Positions 27,574 to 35,152 of a stretch of 64,000 bases of DNA are shown in pieces. The position numbers were made by a program, and so were the translations under genes. Location: positions 62,001-126,000 of the forward strand of contig JAJSRW010002071.1 in the NCBI GenBank assembly GCA_022414725.1, read 5' to 3'. The notes beneath the pieces are model-generated. The model had not been told where the DNA came from. It ran no database searches and was given only the letters and a program-made list of their open reading frames with translations. The DNA comes from Microglena sp. YARC (Eukaryota > Chlorophyta > Chlorophyceae > Chlamydomonadales > Chlamydomonadaceae). Numbering within the stretch: the first letter of the stretch is position 1; each line of letters begins with the position of its first letter.

Positions 27574-28085
27574 ATGGAAAAAAGTGAAAATGAAAATAAA
27601 GGCGGCAATCACAACAAACCAATACAAACGACACAGACGACACAACTGACAACCGATATAACAAATATGTTCAACCCTATCGAGTTTGGCAAGTTAGCTG
27701 TAGCAGACGTACCGTATTTTTCATTCAATGATAAATGTTTTTGGTGCAGAATTGTCAAAGTATATGACGGTGATAGCGTGACCGGTATCATTCAATTCGA
27801 AAAAACATTCTATAAAATCTCTATTCGACTGAACGGAATCGACGCATGTGAAACCAGATCAAATACGAATGTATTTCTTAAAAATAAAGCGGTAGCATGC
27901 AAAGAAAGATTGGAATACTTGATAGATTTCAAAAATGCCAAAACGAATTGCATGGTGTGGATTTATTGTTACAAGAACGATAAATACGGTAGAGTTTTAG
28001 CAGATATATACAAATCCCCCGATAGTAAAAAAAAAATACAAGACATCCTAGTGGATGAAAATATGGCCTACGTGTATACGGGGGG
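27574..28085 (+). pseudogene. Staphylococcal-nuclease-like gene, 5' part, split by IS607 copy 2
   Basis: The frame encodes a Thr/Gln-rich N-terminus (1-45) and an SNase-fold domain: VYDGDS (Asp65, Asp67), IRLNGID (Arg85, Asp90), CETR (Glu93) and KYGRVLAD (Arg140), all catalytic or calcium-binding positions of the family. At codon 171, in the usual AYVYTGG motif near the end of the domain, the sequence runs into the left end of the IS607-type element; the read-through frame ends at 28188. The missing 3' end, in the right frame, lies at 30246-30294. The family cleaves DNA and RNA with Ca2+. With the element present, the product lacks about its last 15 residues and gains a foreign tail of ~33 residues. 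Confidence 0.85.
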
Positions 28086-28210
28086 CCTGAACAGTTACTC
28101 GGTTTCCTGTTATTTCTTTTTAAATACTAATATATCTTATAAAAAAATAGATATAAAAGATAACCACATTAATACATTAATAAGGTAACAGTTACAAACA
28201 TATTATTACA

Positions 28211-28888
28211 ATGCCAAATGTCGGGAAAAAAGAAACAATTTACATTTCAGTTGGAAAGGCTGCTCTCCTTACAGGGCTCGACTCCCAAACAATTCGGAAA
28301 ATGGCTGACACGTCGAAAATTCTTTGCTACAGAACACCTTCCGGGCAAAGAAGAATTAATCTGCAAAATATTCAAGAAATGTGTAGTAATAATCTTCATG
28401 ATCAAAAGAAGCAAACTATTCAAAAAGAAAATTTCATCTATGCTAGAGTATCCACTAAAAAGCAAATGGACGATCTTTCTAGACAAGTTGAATTCCTCAG
28501 AAGACCAGAATATGATAGCTATATACTTGTTCTAGATATATGTTCAGGAATCAATTTCAAGAGAAAAGGCCTTGCAACCATTCTGGACGCCTGCTTACAA
28601 AACAATATCGGAAACATTGTTATTGCCCATAGAGACAGACTGTGTCGATTCGGGTTTGAGCTCATCGAATCATTGGTCACAAAAGCAGGAGGAAAAATTA
28701 CAATTCTTGACTGTACAAACGAAAAAACTAGTGAACAAGAGCTCACAGAAGATTTATTGTCAATCATCCATGTCTTCTCTTGTAGGCAAATGGGCAAACG
28801 AAGCTATTCTGGAAGAAAAGATAAAACCACTAAAAACAATACAAATGAAACTTTTCCCAACGAAAAAACAAAAACAAATACTCGATGA
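28211..28888 (+). CDS. tnpA: IS607-type serine recombinase (copy 2)
   Basis: 225 aa, same architecture as copy 1: MerR-like HTH, catalytic Ser in YARVSTKKQ, DRLCRFGFEL and a Lys/Asn-rich tail. Differs from copy 1 at only a few positions, for example Met for Leu in KKQMDDL and Leu for Gln in ILVLD. Intact. Confidence 0.92.
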   Translation: MPNVGKKETIYISVGKAALLTGLDSQTIRKMADTSKILCYRTPSGQRRINLQNIQEMCSNNLHDQKKQTIQKENFIYARVSTKKQMDDLSRQVEFLRRPEYDSYILVLDICSGINFKRKGLATILDACLQNNIGNIVIAHRDRLCRFGFELIESLVTKAGGKITILDCTNEKTSEQELTEDLLSIIHVFSCRQMGKRSYSGRKDKTTKNNTNETFPNEKTKTNTR

Positions 28889-30128
28889 ATTTATTAATAC
28901 ATCGAGATATGTTAGTAATAAAGCTATAGAATATGTAGATAAGGGTCATAAACCATATTTCCAAACATTGAGAGATCTCCTTGTCACATCCAATACCAAA
29001 AAGAACAGTAATACATACAAAAAACTTTCAAAAGAAATTGAAGATTTGCATACATTGAAGCAAGGCACAGTAGATCAATCTGACAAACAAAAAATTATTG
29101 AAGAAATCAAGACTAAGAATAAGATAATGAGAGATGAAATGAAAGAAATTGCTTATGAGAAAAATCACAATTTACAAGGATTTGAAACATTCACTCCTAA
29201 AGAGATTCGAGCAAATGCAGTAAAATCAGTTTGTGATGCTTATAAATCTGCGTTCACTAACTTGAAAAATGGTAACATAAAGTTTTTCAAGATGAAATAC
29301 AAGACAAAAAAGAACTCTAGACAAACTGTTGAATTAGCACCTTCAAGTATATCTTTTAATAATGGAATTCTCAGGATTTTGCCAAACACTTTCCAAGACG
29401 ATTGTGTCTTGAAAATAAGCAATAAAAATAGAAAAAAACATAAGAATCTAACAATAAAAAACAATGTCGACATAGTAAGACACAAAGGTCAATATGTTAT
29501 CCATATTCTCGATACAATATTAAATAATATCGATAATGAAACAAACGAGTATACAATGTGTGGTGTTGATCCAGGAGTTAGGTGTTTCGCAACTACGTAT
29601 TCGTGTTCCATAAAAAACAATGGAGAAGTATCAAGTTATAATACTAGGGATTATACTCATAGAATAGATCTGTTGAAGAAACTTAATAAGAAGAGGAGAG
29701 ATATCATGGAAAGAAAAGCGGTTCGTAAGAAGCAATATAACAAGATAGAGAAGAAGAAGAAGAATATTGTAGATAGTTTACATTGGGAAACAATCCATCA
29801 TGTATTGAAACATAATGACTTTGTATTTTACGGTGATATCAAGAGCCAAGATATTACCAAAGGAAACAAAAACAGTACATTAAACCAAGATTTCAACGAT
29901 TTGAAGTTTTACATCTTCAAAACTAGATTGGAATACAAAGCTTCCGTACTAAAAAGAAAAGTTGTTATTATGAATGAATGTTATACTACAAAGACTTGCT
30001 CTAATTGTGGGACATTGAATAACGATGTCGGAAGTAAAAAAGTGTTTACATGTCCTATTTGTAACTTGGTTGCAGGGAGAGACGCGAATGCTTCTAAAAA
30101 CATATTGATGAAAGGATTGTTATCGTAA
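28770..30128 (+). CDS. tnpB: TnpB-type RNA-guided nuclease (copy 2)
   Basis: 452 aa from ATG 28770, overlapping tnpA by 119 bp. RuvC I Asp267 (GVDPGVRC), RuvC II region GDIKS (Asp356), zinc finger CSNC/CPIC and RuvC III Asp438 (RDANASKN) are all present. Differences from copy 1 are scattered (such as PYFQ for PHFQ, EIAYEK for EIDYEK, VDSLHWETIHH for VDCLHWETINH), which fits two elements that separated recently and have both kept an open frame. Confidence 0.9.
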   Translation: MSSLVGKWANEAILEEKIKPLKTIQMKLFPTKKQKQILDEFINTSRYVSNKAIEYVDKGHKPYFQTLRDLLVTSNTKKNSNTYKKLSKEIEDLHTLKQGTVDQSDKQKIIEEIKTKNKIMRDEMKEIAYEKNHNLQGFETFTPKEIRANAVKSVCDAYKSAFTNLKNGNIKFFKMKYKTKKNSRQTVELAPSSISFNNGILRILPNTFQDDCVLKISNKNRKKHKNLTIKNNVDIVRHKGQYVIHILDTILNNIDNETNEYTMCGVDPGVRCFATTYSCSIKNNGEVSSYNTRDYTHRIDLLKKLNKKRRDIMERKAVRKKQYNKIEKKKKNIVDSLHWETIHHVLKHNDFVFYGDIKSQDITKGNKNSTLNQDFNDLKFYIFKTRLEYKASVLKRKVVIMNECYTTKTCSNCGTLNNDVGSKKVFTCPICNLVAGRDANASKNILMKGLLS

Positions 30129-30180
30129 TCCTAACATTACCCGTCTTCGCCTGAGGCGGTAACAGAACCGGTTTTCCTAA

Positions 30181-30210
30181 TAATAATTCTACGACCCTTC
30201 AGAATTATTA
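30181..30210 (+). ncRNA. Right-end hairpin, candidate omega-RNA part (copy 2)
   Basis: Same 10-bp perfect stem as copy 1, preceded by the palindrome CGCCTGAGGCG at 30149-30159. A guide taken from the flank would begin at 30246 and match the 3' end of the split nuclease gene. Confidence 0.4.
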
Positions 30211-30245
30211 GAGAATATAATGGAATAACAGGGTTTTCAGAGCGG

Positions 30246-30294
30246 CGCTAGAAAAAATATGGATGAGCAAGTAGAATACTTCAAAGACATTTAA
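30246..30294 (+). pseudogene. 3' end of the split SNase-like gene
   Basis: Directly after the element's right end, the frame continues for 15 residues (Ala-Arg-Lys ... Lys-Asp-Ile) to TAA at 30292-30294. If the element is removed with one copy of the shared GG, this stretch is exactly in frame with codon 171 at 28084. Its charged, helical character fits the last helix of the nuclease domain. Confidence 0.75.
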
Positions 30295-30304
30295 AGGGAA
30301 ATAA

Positions 30305-30327
30305 TTTAAAAAATGAAACTATATATG
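30305..30327 (+). promoter_or_regulatory. A-tract/TGA/TATATA promoter-like element
   Basis: AAAAAATGAAACTATATATG ending about 33 nt before ATG 30361. Nearly the same string as the elements at 2149 and 54124. Confidence 0.5.
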
Positions 30328-30360
30328 AAGAGACATACAACATAAGTTAATCACATTTTG

Positions 30361-30540
30361 ATGTCTAATTGTGATAGCGATACTCGCATAAGTCTGGATA
30401 TGAGTATGTGCATTGATTCTAGTATGATGATGAGTTTGACCATGAATTTCAATGTTCACATAAGTCTAAAAATCATATGTTTGTTTATTATTACAGTATT
30501 AGTCACTATCCTTTTATTTAAACATTCATTATTCTTCTAG
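30361..30540 (+). CDS. Small tail-anchored membrane protein
   Basis: 59 aa. A Ser/Asp/Met-rich N-terminus is followed by one hydrophobic segment (IICLFIITVLVTILLF, residues ~38-53) and a short HSLFF tail, so it would be tail-anchored. The promoter-like element upstream supports it. It overlaps the 3' end of the convergent gene by 12 bp. No family recognised. Confidence 0.55.
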   Translation: MSNCDSDTRISLDMSMCIDSSMMMSLTMNFNVHISLKIICLFIITVLVTILLFKHSLFF

Positions 30541-31182
30541 TATATCAGATTCATCACGTACAGGAATCGGCGGGAATACGAAAGAAGGACCGTATGGCAT
30601 TTTCTGTTCATAAATGCGAAGCTTCGTCAATATTGCGGCAAACTTATTGTAACTGAAATGACACGGAAACTTGGCGGACGACATAACAGTCTTGTAAAAC
30701 TGCACGGCGTCTATGACTTGTTCTTGTAATTCTTCTTTCCTGTCAGTTATATACTTACTGATCAGTATAACCGGATCTGATCCTACCTCATCGCTAACTT
30801 CTACATCTACTTCTGCTTGTACTGACGCATCACATGAAGATTCGTCAGAAGATGACTCGTCTTCCACAGACACTTCATCGCGTAACAGTACAATGGATTG
30901 AGATACAGTGTTTATAATGGTAATGATATCGCCCTGGAAGTATTCGTCGCCGATACACGAGTAGTGGATTAAAGACTTGCACTTTTTTAGTTGGCCGACG
31001 ATTTCCTTTTCTAAATTTGAGGCATTATTGACTTTGACTATCATATACACATTGGATCCTTTCCGAATGTGAGACGCGCTATCTATAATAGACGAGGAAC
31101 TACCGATTTTGTAAACGTCCTCATCAGTGTTTATGAATTTCCGTTCCTTTATAATGTATATGTACTGTTCATCAAAGTTCAT
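30529..31182 (-). CDS. T5orf172/GIY-YIG-like domain protein
   Basis: 217 aa from ATG 31182 (MNFDEQYIYIIKERKF); the longer frame to 31266 would overlap the divergent gene. Residues 5-90 show the T5orf172 layout: YIYII, VYKIGSS, a helix with LEKEIVGQL, then GDEYFQGD. A Ser/Glu/Asp acidic linker (~105-140) and a C-terminal helical region (ISKYITDRKEELQEQ..., PPIPVRDES) follow. In this superfamily the YI...KIG motifs form the catalytic face, but the classical Arg and Glu of active GIY-YIG nucleases are not all evident, so DNA binding without cutting is possible. Paralogue of the frameshifted gene at 24767-25500. Confidence 0.65.
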   Translation of the reverse strand: MNFDEQYIYIIKERKFINTDEDVYKIGSSSSIIDSASHIRKGSNVYMIVKVNNASNLEKEIVGQLKKCKSLIHYSCIGDEYFQGDIITIINTVSQSIVLLRDEVSVEDESSSDESSCDASVQAEVDVEVSDEVGSDPVILISKYITDRKEELQEQVIDAVQFYKTVMSSAKFPCHFSYNKFAAILTKLRIYEQKMPYGPSFVFPPIPVRDESDILEE

Positions 31183-31241
31183 TTTTGTTATTATAAGAAT
31201 GTTAATATATTTTGTTTTTATTCCATTTTCATTATATAAAA

Positions 31242-31781
31242 ATGCTAGAAGGTACATTTGACACAAGCACTGCGTTGGCAGGGATTTTCTTATGGGTTCT
31301 ATTCGGCTACCTGTCGAGGATTTTGAACTGTGATCTACAACGTCTCATGAACACCCATCCACTCGTGATTCACCTGATAGGTGTAACTACGTTTTTCTTC
31401 CTTTTTACAATTTTAGATAACAACAACAAGATACATATTGCACTGGTATGGTTGAAAACTTTCATTGTTTACGGCGCATTTCTTCTTATGACTAAGTCAA
31501 AATGGTACTTTATAGCACCCATCCTAGTTATCCTACTTGTGGACCAAACTATTCGAAAACATTTAGCGATTCAAGTCGGGCGCGGAGAGGATACAATTAA
31601 GCTCGAAGAAACACAAAAGAAGTTGAGCAAAGTGTTTGAAATTATAATACTCATACTAATACTCATTGGCACAGGTCACTACATGATGCTACAACGTTCG
31701 GAATATAAAGACGATTTCTCGTTCTTCACATTCTTCTTCGGGATTACACAATGCAAGACATACACACCAAAATATGAATAG
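31242..31781 (+). CDS. Multi-pass membrane protein
   Basis: 179 aa from ATG 31242 (MLEGTFDT), which follows ATTATATAAAA directly. About five hydrophobic segments: ~9-26, 42-62, 68-85, 90-105 and 137-157. The C-terminal tail reads DDFSFFTFFFGITQCK. No enzyme motif. Similar small polytopic proteins are usual in giant-virus inner membranes, but I cannot assign a family. Divergent from the T5orf172 gene with a 59-bp shared promoter region. Confidence 0.7.
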   Translation: MLEGTFDTSTALAGIFLWVLFGYLSRILNCDLQRLMNTHPLVIHLIGVTTFFFLFTILDNNNKIHIALVWLKTFIVYGAFLLMTKSKWYFIAPILVILLVDQTIRKHLAIQVGRGEDTIKLEETQKKLSKVFEIIILILILIGTGHYMMLQRSEYKDDFSFFTFFFGITQCKTYTPKYE

Positions 31782-31845
31782 ACTTAAATTACGATCTGTC
31801 TATGATTGAATACTGTTCATGAAAGTTATTAATGTAGGTAGGTTT

Positions 31846-32235
31846 TTAAAATACCATTTTCACTTTCATCTCAGATGAATTAATAGGATGTATCATGTAT
31901 CCCCTAGCGTGAACAATATCCCTCTTGATGACAAGATTCTGAGAGAATTCAGGAGCGGACATAACAAAAGGCGACCCGGGTCCGTATCCATTCACCTGTG
32001 TCAGAAGATATATCTTCTTGGTTTCGGCTAGGTAAAAGGATGTGAACTGGTTGACACTGTCGACGATGAGCAGGGAACCATCACTGTATAGTATCTTGTA
32101 GGTACCGAATACGGTACCGGTAGGCACCAAAGCTTGGACTTCTTGGACATCTAGAGGAATCACACTTATTATTTCAGACTCCTTCACAGAGTTCTTTTCA
32201 ACTAGAAGGAATGCGGTGGAAAGATCAAATGACAT
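31846..32235 (-). CDS. Hypothetical protein
   Basis: 129 aa, beta-rich (FGTYKILYSDGSLLIVDSV, KKIYLLTQVNGYGPG). No known motif. Convergent with the membrane protein gene. ATTTAAAT-rich leader upstream of ATG 32235. Confidence 0.6.
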   Translation of the reverse strand: MSFDLSTAFLLVEKNSVKESEIISVIPLDVQEVQALVPTGTVFGTYKILYSDGSLLIVDSVNQFTSFYLAETKKIYLLTQVNGYGPGSPFVMSAPEFSQNLVIKRDIVHARGYMIHPINSSEMKVKMVF

Positions 32236-32350
32236 TTGTATTTATGTCATATTTAAAACCCAAGAGTTTGTTTTAATTTAACACATTTTCATGAATAAAG
32301 AAAATAACAATAAAGAGATCATTGTACAATCAATTTCAATACAATACAAG

Positions 32351-32689
32351 ATGGATACAATGATCGCACGATACATTGAACTGACTGAAGAGAGCAAGGA
32401 GATTCGAAAGAAGATCGGTATGATGAACAGAGAAAAAAGGGTACTAGAAGAAAAAATACAAGAAACTCTCAAGGCGACAGGAAAAACAGAGATAATTTCC
32501 AACGATGAAACTATTTGCATCCGGATCAAGGAAAAAACCAGGAAGCGTCAGCCAACAAGGAACGAAGTGATAGAAAACATCGCAGAAGCTACAGGCTATT
32601 ACATGGACAGTGAAAAGCTGGAGAAAATGACCAAGGAGACAAAGGTCACAAACTTACAAGTGTTAAATAAGAATCCTAGGAGTGGATAG
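32351..32689 (+). CDS. Small coiled-coil protein
   Basis: 112 aa from ATG 32351 (MDTMIARYIEL); the frame opens at 32291. A heptad-rich helix (ELTEESKEIRKKIGMMNREKRVLEEKIQETL, described here by its ends) is followed by a basic region, IRIKEKTRKRQPTRNEV, and a second helix. The pattern helix, TGKTEI strand, KKRxPT basic strand is one I associate with small conserved giant-virus proteins of unknown function, but that recall is loose. Confidence 0.6.
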   Translation: MDTMIARYIELTEESKEIRKKIGMMNREKRVLEEKIQETLKATGKTEIISNDETICIRIKEKTRKRQPTRNEVIENIAEATGYYMDSEKLEKMTKETKVTNLQVLNKNPRSG

Positions 32690-32796
32690 GGTCGAACAGT
32701 TTATCAGGTCATAACATTGATACGGATGTGGATTATAGCATATACATTTTCATATTCCATTGTAGTTTGTTTCTATAATTAGTCATATGTAATATA

Positions 32797-33360
32797 ATGG
32801 ATATATCAAAAAACATTGTACAAAAAACATACATGGATTTGCAGACATTTGTGTTCAGCAACGGAGTCATCATTGCGGCGGCTGGCTTCACTATAGGTGT
32901 TGCTACCAAAGAAGCAATATCCAAAATGTTGGATATTGTCATTATGCCTATTTTGGTTTGGATGCGTACGTTCACAGCAATTAGAAGCATAATGGGTCTC
33001 CCTGTAATACTTGTTATTTTGGAACTCTTTTGGACCATTGTTATTTGGCTGGTCACCATCTTTTGGTGTTTCATATTGTTAGAATATTTCTTGAACAAGA
33101 ATATTTTTGGACTAGCCACCACCATGACGGAGGAGAAAAAGAAGGATTTTGTACTATCAAAGGTAGAGGCGAAAACAACATCATTAATCTCGTCATCAAA
33201 CGAAGATTTGAAAAACAACAAAGAAGACGTAAGAAAAATAGTACAAATCACCACGGAAGAGGGGGTAACAAACAATATAAACAAGGTGACGAAAATAGTA
33301 CAACAACAAATTGATAGTAGGGAGGGAGAAGAGTTTTTACAAGAAATGTATCATTTGTAG
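32797..33360 (+). CDS. MscL-like channel protein
   Basis: 187 aa. The N-terminus LQTFVFSNGVIIAAAGFTIG...ISKMLDIVIMPILVWM matches the first transmembrane helix region of the large-conductance mechanosensitive channel (an F..F...gNVid.AvG..iG pattern followed by D.iMP). A second helix follows at ~70-95, then a long charged, coiled-coil C-terminal tail (~110-187). Bacterial MscL is ~136 aa and opens under membrane tension; here the tail is longer and the periplasmic loop short. Function in a virus is unknown. Possible roles at the inner membrane or in host osmotic lysis are inference. Overlaps the convergent gene by 10 bp. Confidence 0.6.
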   Translation: MDISKNIVQKTYMDLQTFVFSNGVIIAAAGFTIGVATKEAISKMLDIVIMPILVWMRTFTAIRSIMGLPVILVILELFWTIVIWLVTIFWCFILLEYFLNKNIFGLATTMTEEKKKDFVLSKVEAKTTSLISSSNEDLKNNKEDVRKIVQITTEEGVTNNINKVTKIVQQQIDSREGEEFLQEMYHL

Positions 33361-33734
33361 AACTGAGAATCTAGGGAGCATCTGCTTAATTCTGTATCGA
33401 AATACGGTTCAAAAATGTGACAATTTAATGTAATACAATCATCGTCTTCGTCTGTAATATCATTTGTCACAATAATCCCCATCATATGCTTGTACGGATA
33501 CATATAGAAATCGTCGTGGTCTACATATTGTAAAGACACATGCGGGTTGATTATTCCATTCTTAATTTTTTTGATAACTATGTTGTCTTTATTCAAGACA
33601 TGAATAAATGGTGATACATGGTCAGCATTATGCATGACATGGCGGGTGGAAGAAATATTCTTGAATCCTACAGCATAATACATATCGTTTCTGCAAACTG
33701 ACATCGTTTGGTTGCATTTTTGTAAAATATACAT
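33351..33734 (-). CDS. Hypothetical protein
   Basis: 127 aa; a start at residue 11 (MSVCRND) is equally likely. Beta-rich, His/Met-rich with an acidic patch ITDEDDDCIT. No recognised domain. Confidence 0.55.
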   Translation of the reverse strand: MYILQKCNQTMSVCRNDMYYAVGFKNISSTRHVMHNADHVSPFIHVLNKDNIVIKKIKNGIINPHVSLQYVDHDDFYMYPYKHMMGIIVTNDITDEDDDCITLNCHIFEPYFDTELSRCSLDSQFYK

Positions 33735-33917
33735 AGTGATAATAACTCAAAAGCCCTTTAGATGCTTCTATAACCAACTCAAATCTGTTCAACCACTATA
33801 CAGATATAGCAATACAGCAATACAACACTTCGAAAGCCTATAAAATATCTGCACTCATCTATTTTCATTATCCTGGCTATACCAATACCTTTGGACTTTC
33901 GCGACAATCTTCCTACA

Positions 33918-34883
33918 ATGGATGTTTCAACTTCTACGTTCCAACACATGTTTGATTCTCTTGTCATAGACCTCCCTATTGTCATGGATGATGTCAGCGG
34001 AACAAAGGAGACATTTGATTTCCAGTTCCATCAGACAGACGTCCCATCTATTCTACCACCCATGCCGGTTCTTCACGCAGACATCGAGATGGATCTGATG
34101 GGTATCCATCAGACAGACGTCCCATCTATTCTACCACCCATGCCGGTTCTTCACGCAGACATCGAGAGGGATCTGATGGGTGTCCATCAACAGACTCGGA
34201 CTTCTGCCTACGCCCCCTTGCAACCCACTGGTGTTATTATCTACACCATGACCGTCAACGTCGACCCGGAAGAGGGTAGCTTTGGAAGGCAACCAGGCTT
34301 TGTTACCAAGTTCCTTGCCAATGAGAAGGAGCTTATGGCATCGATGAACACCCAGTCCAAGTACAAGTTTGTTCGCCAAGAATACACCAAGATGAAGAAC
34401 AGTATCATCTTGAAGACCACAAGATCAAGCGCAGCCGGCACCAGTGTCAAGGTGATGAAATTATTCAACAATGCCAAGATCCAGATGAACGGGGTGCAGT
34501 CATTCGAGGATATCCAACTGATGATCCGTCTGTACAAGCATCTCCTCAAAGATGTCTACATGGTCAACTACGTCATCGTCAACAAGCCCAGAATCTCCAT
34601 GATGAACGGGAGGTTCAATACTAGCACAACACTGGACTTGGTAGAGCTATTCGATGTCTGTGAGGAAGCTGGTGAGAGCGTGGTTCTGAACAAGGAGCTC
34701 AACCCGGCAATGAGGTTGAAAGCTGGATCTGCTACTGTGTTTGTTTTCTCTAGCGGCAAGGTCTTGATTATGGGTAGCAAAACTGCGGCAGATATGACAT
34801 TAGGATTCACTAGTATCATGCATATTATCATGATGAACCATGCCCGTGTGTACCTTGATCCCGGTTTGATGATCGGTATGTAG
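33918..34883 (+). CDS. TBP-like transcription initiation protein
   Basis: 321 aa from ATG 33918; the TTG at 33891 is rejected. TATAAAATA lies about 80 nt upstream. Residues ~35-90 contain a tandem duplicate of a 26-residue stretch (HQTDVPSILPPMP...DLMG; a 78-bp DNA repeat at 34024-34180). The C-terminal ~220 residues show the two TATA-binding-protein half repeats: KIQMNGVQSFEDIQLMIRLY in the first, and SATVFVFSSGKVLIMGSKTAADMTLG with a following long helix in the second. TBP binds the promoter TATA box and recruits TFIIB, whose viral homologue is at 38256. The codon use is more GC-rich than the neighbours. Confidence 0.75.
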   Translation: MDVSTSTFQHMFDSLVIDLPIVMDDVSGTKETFDFQFHQTDVPSILPPMPVLHADIEMDLMGIHQTDVPSILPPMPVLHADIERDLMGVHQQTRTSAYAPLQPTGVIIYTMTVNVDPEEGSFGRQPGFVTKFLANEKELMASMNTQSKYKFVRQEYTKMKNSIILKTTRSSAAGTSVKVMKLFNNAKIQMNGVQSFEDIQLMIRLYKHLLKDVYMVNYVIVNKPRISMMNGRFNTSTTLDLVELFDVCEEAGESVVLNKELNPAMRLKAGSATVFVFSSGKVLIMGSKTAADMTLGFTSIMHIIMMNHARVYLDPGLMIGM

Positions 34884-34887
34884 ACTA

Positions 34888-35075
34888 GATAGAGTGTGGT
34901 CCTGAACATTATGATGTTCTGTTACTGTGTTTATTTTTTCTAGTGGCAAGGATTGAACCATGCCCGTGTGTACATTTATCCCGTTTTGATGGTTGATAGG
35001 AAGACTTTATATAGCGTGGTCCTGAACATTATGATGTTCTGCTACTGTATTTGTTGGTTGGCAAGAATATTAGAT
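34888..35075 (+). pseudogene. Decayed duplicates of the TBP-like 3' end
   Basis: Two degraded copies of segments from inside the TBP-like gene: GTGTGGTCCTGAACATTATG (twice, 34903 and 35021; from GTGGTTCTGAACAAG), CTACTGTGTTTGTT-like strings, and GAACCATGCCCGTGTGTAC (34958; from 34837). They carry frameshifts and stops. The plus frame at 34953-35144 is part of this debris. Confidence 0.7.
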
Positions 35076-35152
35076 AGAAGAAAATGTAACGCTTATTATC
35101 TCGCCAATCTGCATCTGTCTCATCTCTCTTTTTTTTCCGTCTAGTTATAAAA

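Larger units (their letters stand above)
28088..30245 (+). mobile_element. Complete IS607-type element, copy 2
   Basis: 2158 bp from TGAACAGTTACTCGG to TTTTCAGAGCGG, same length as copy 1 and nearly identical. Inserted in a G-run of the nuclease gene (six Gs before the left end), fitting the GG target of IS607-group elements; there is no target duplication beyond what GG/GGC ambiguity allows. Contains tnpA and tnpB. Confidence 0.92.
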
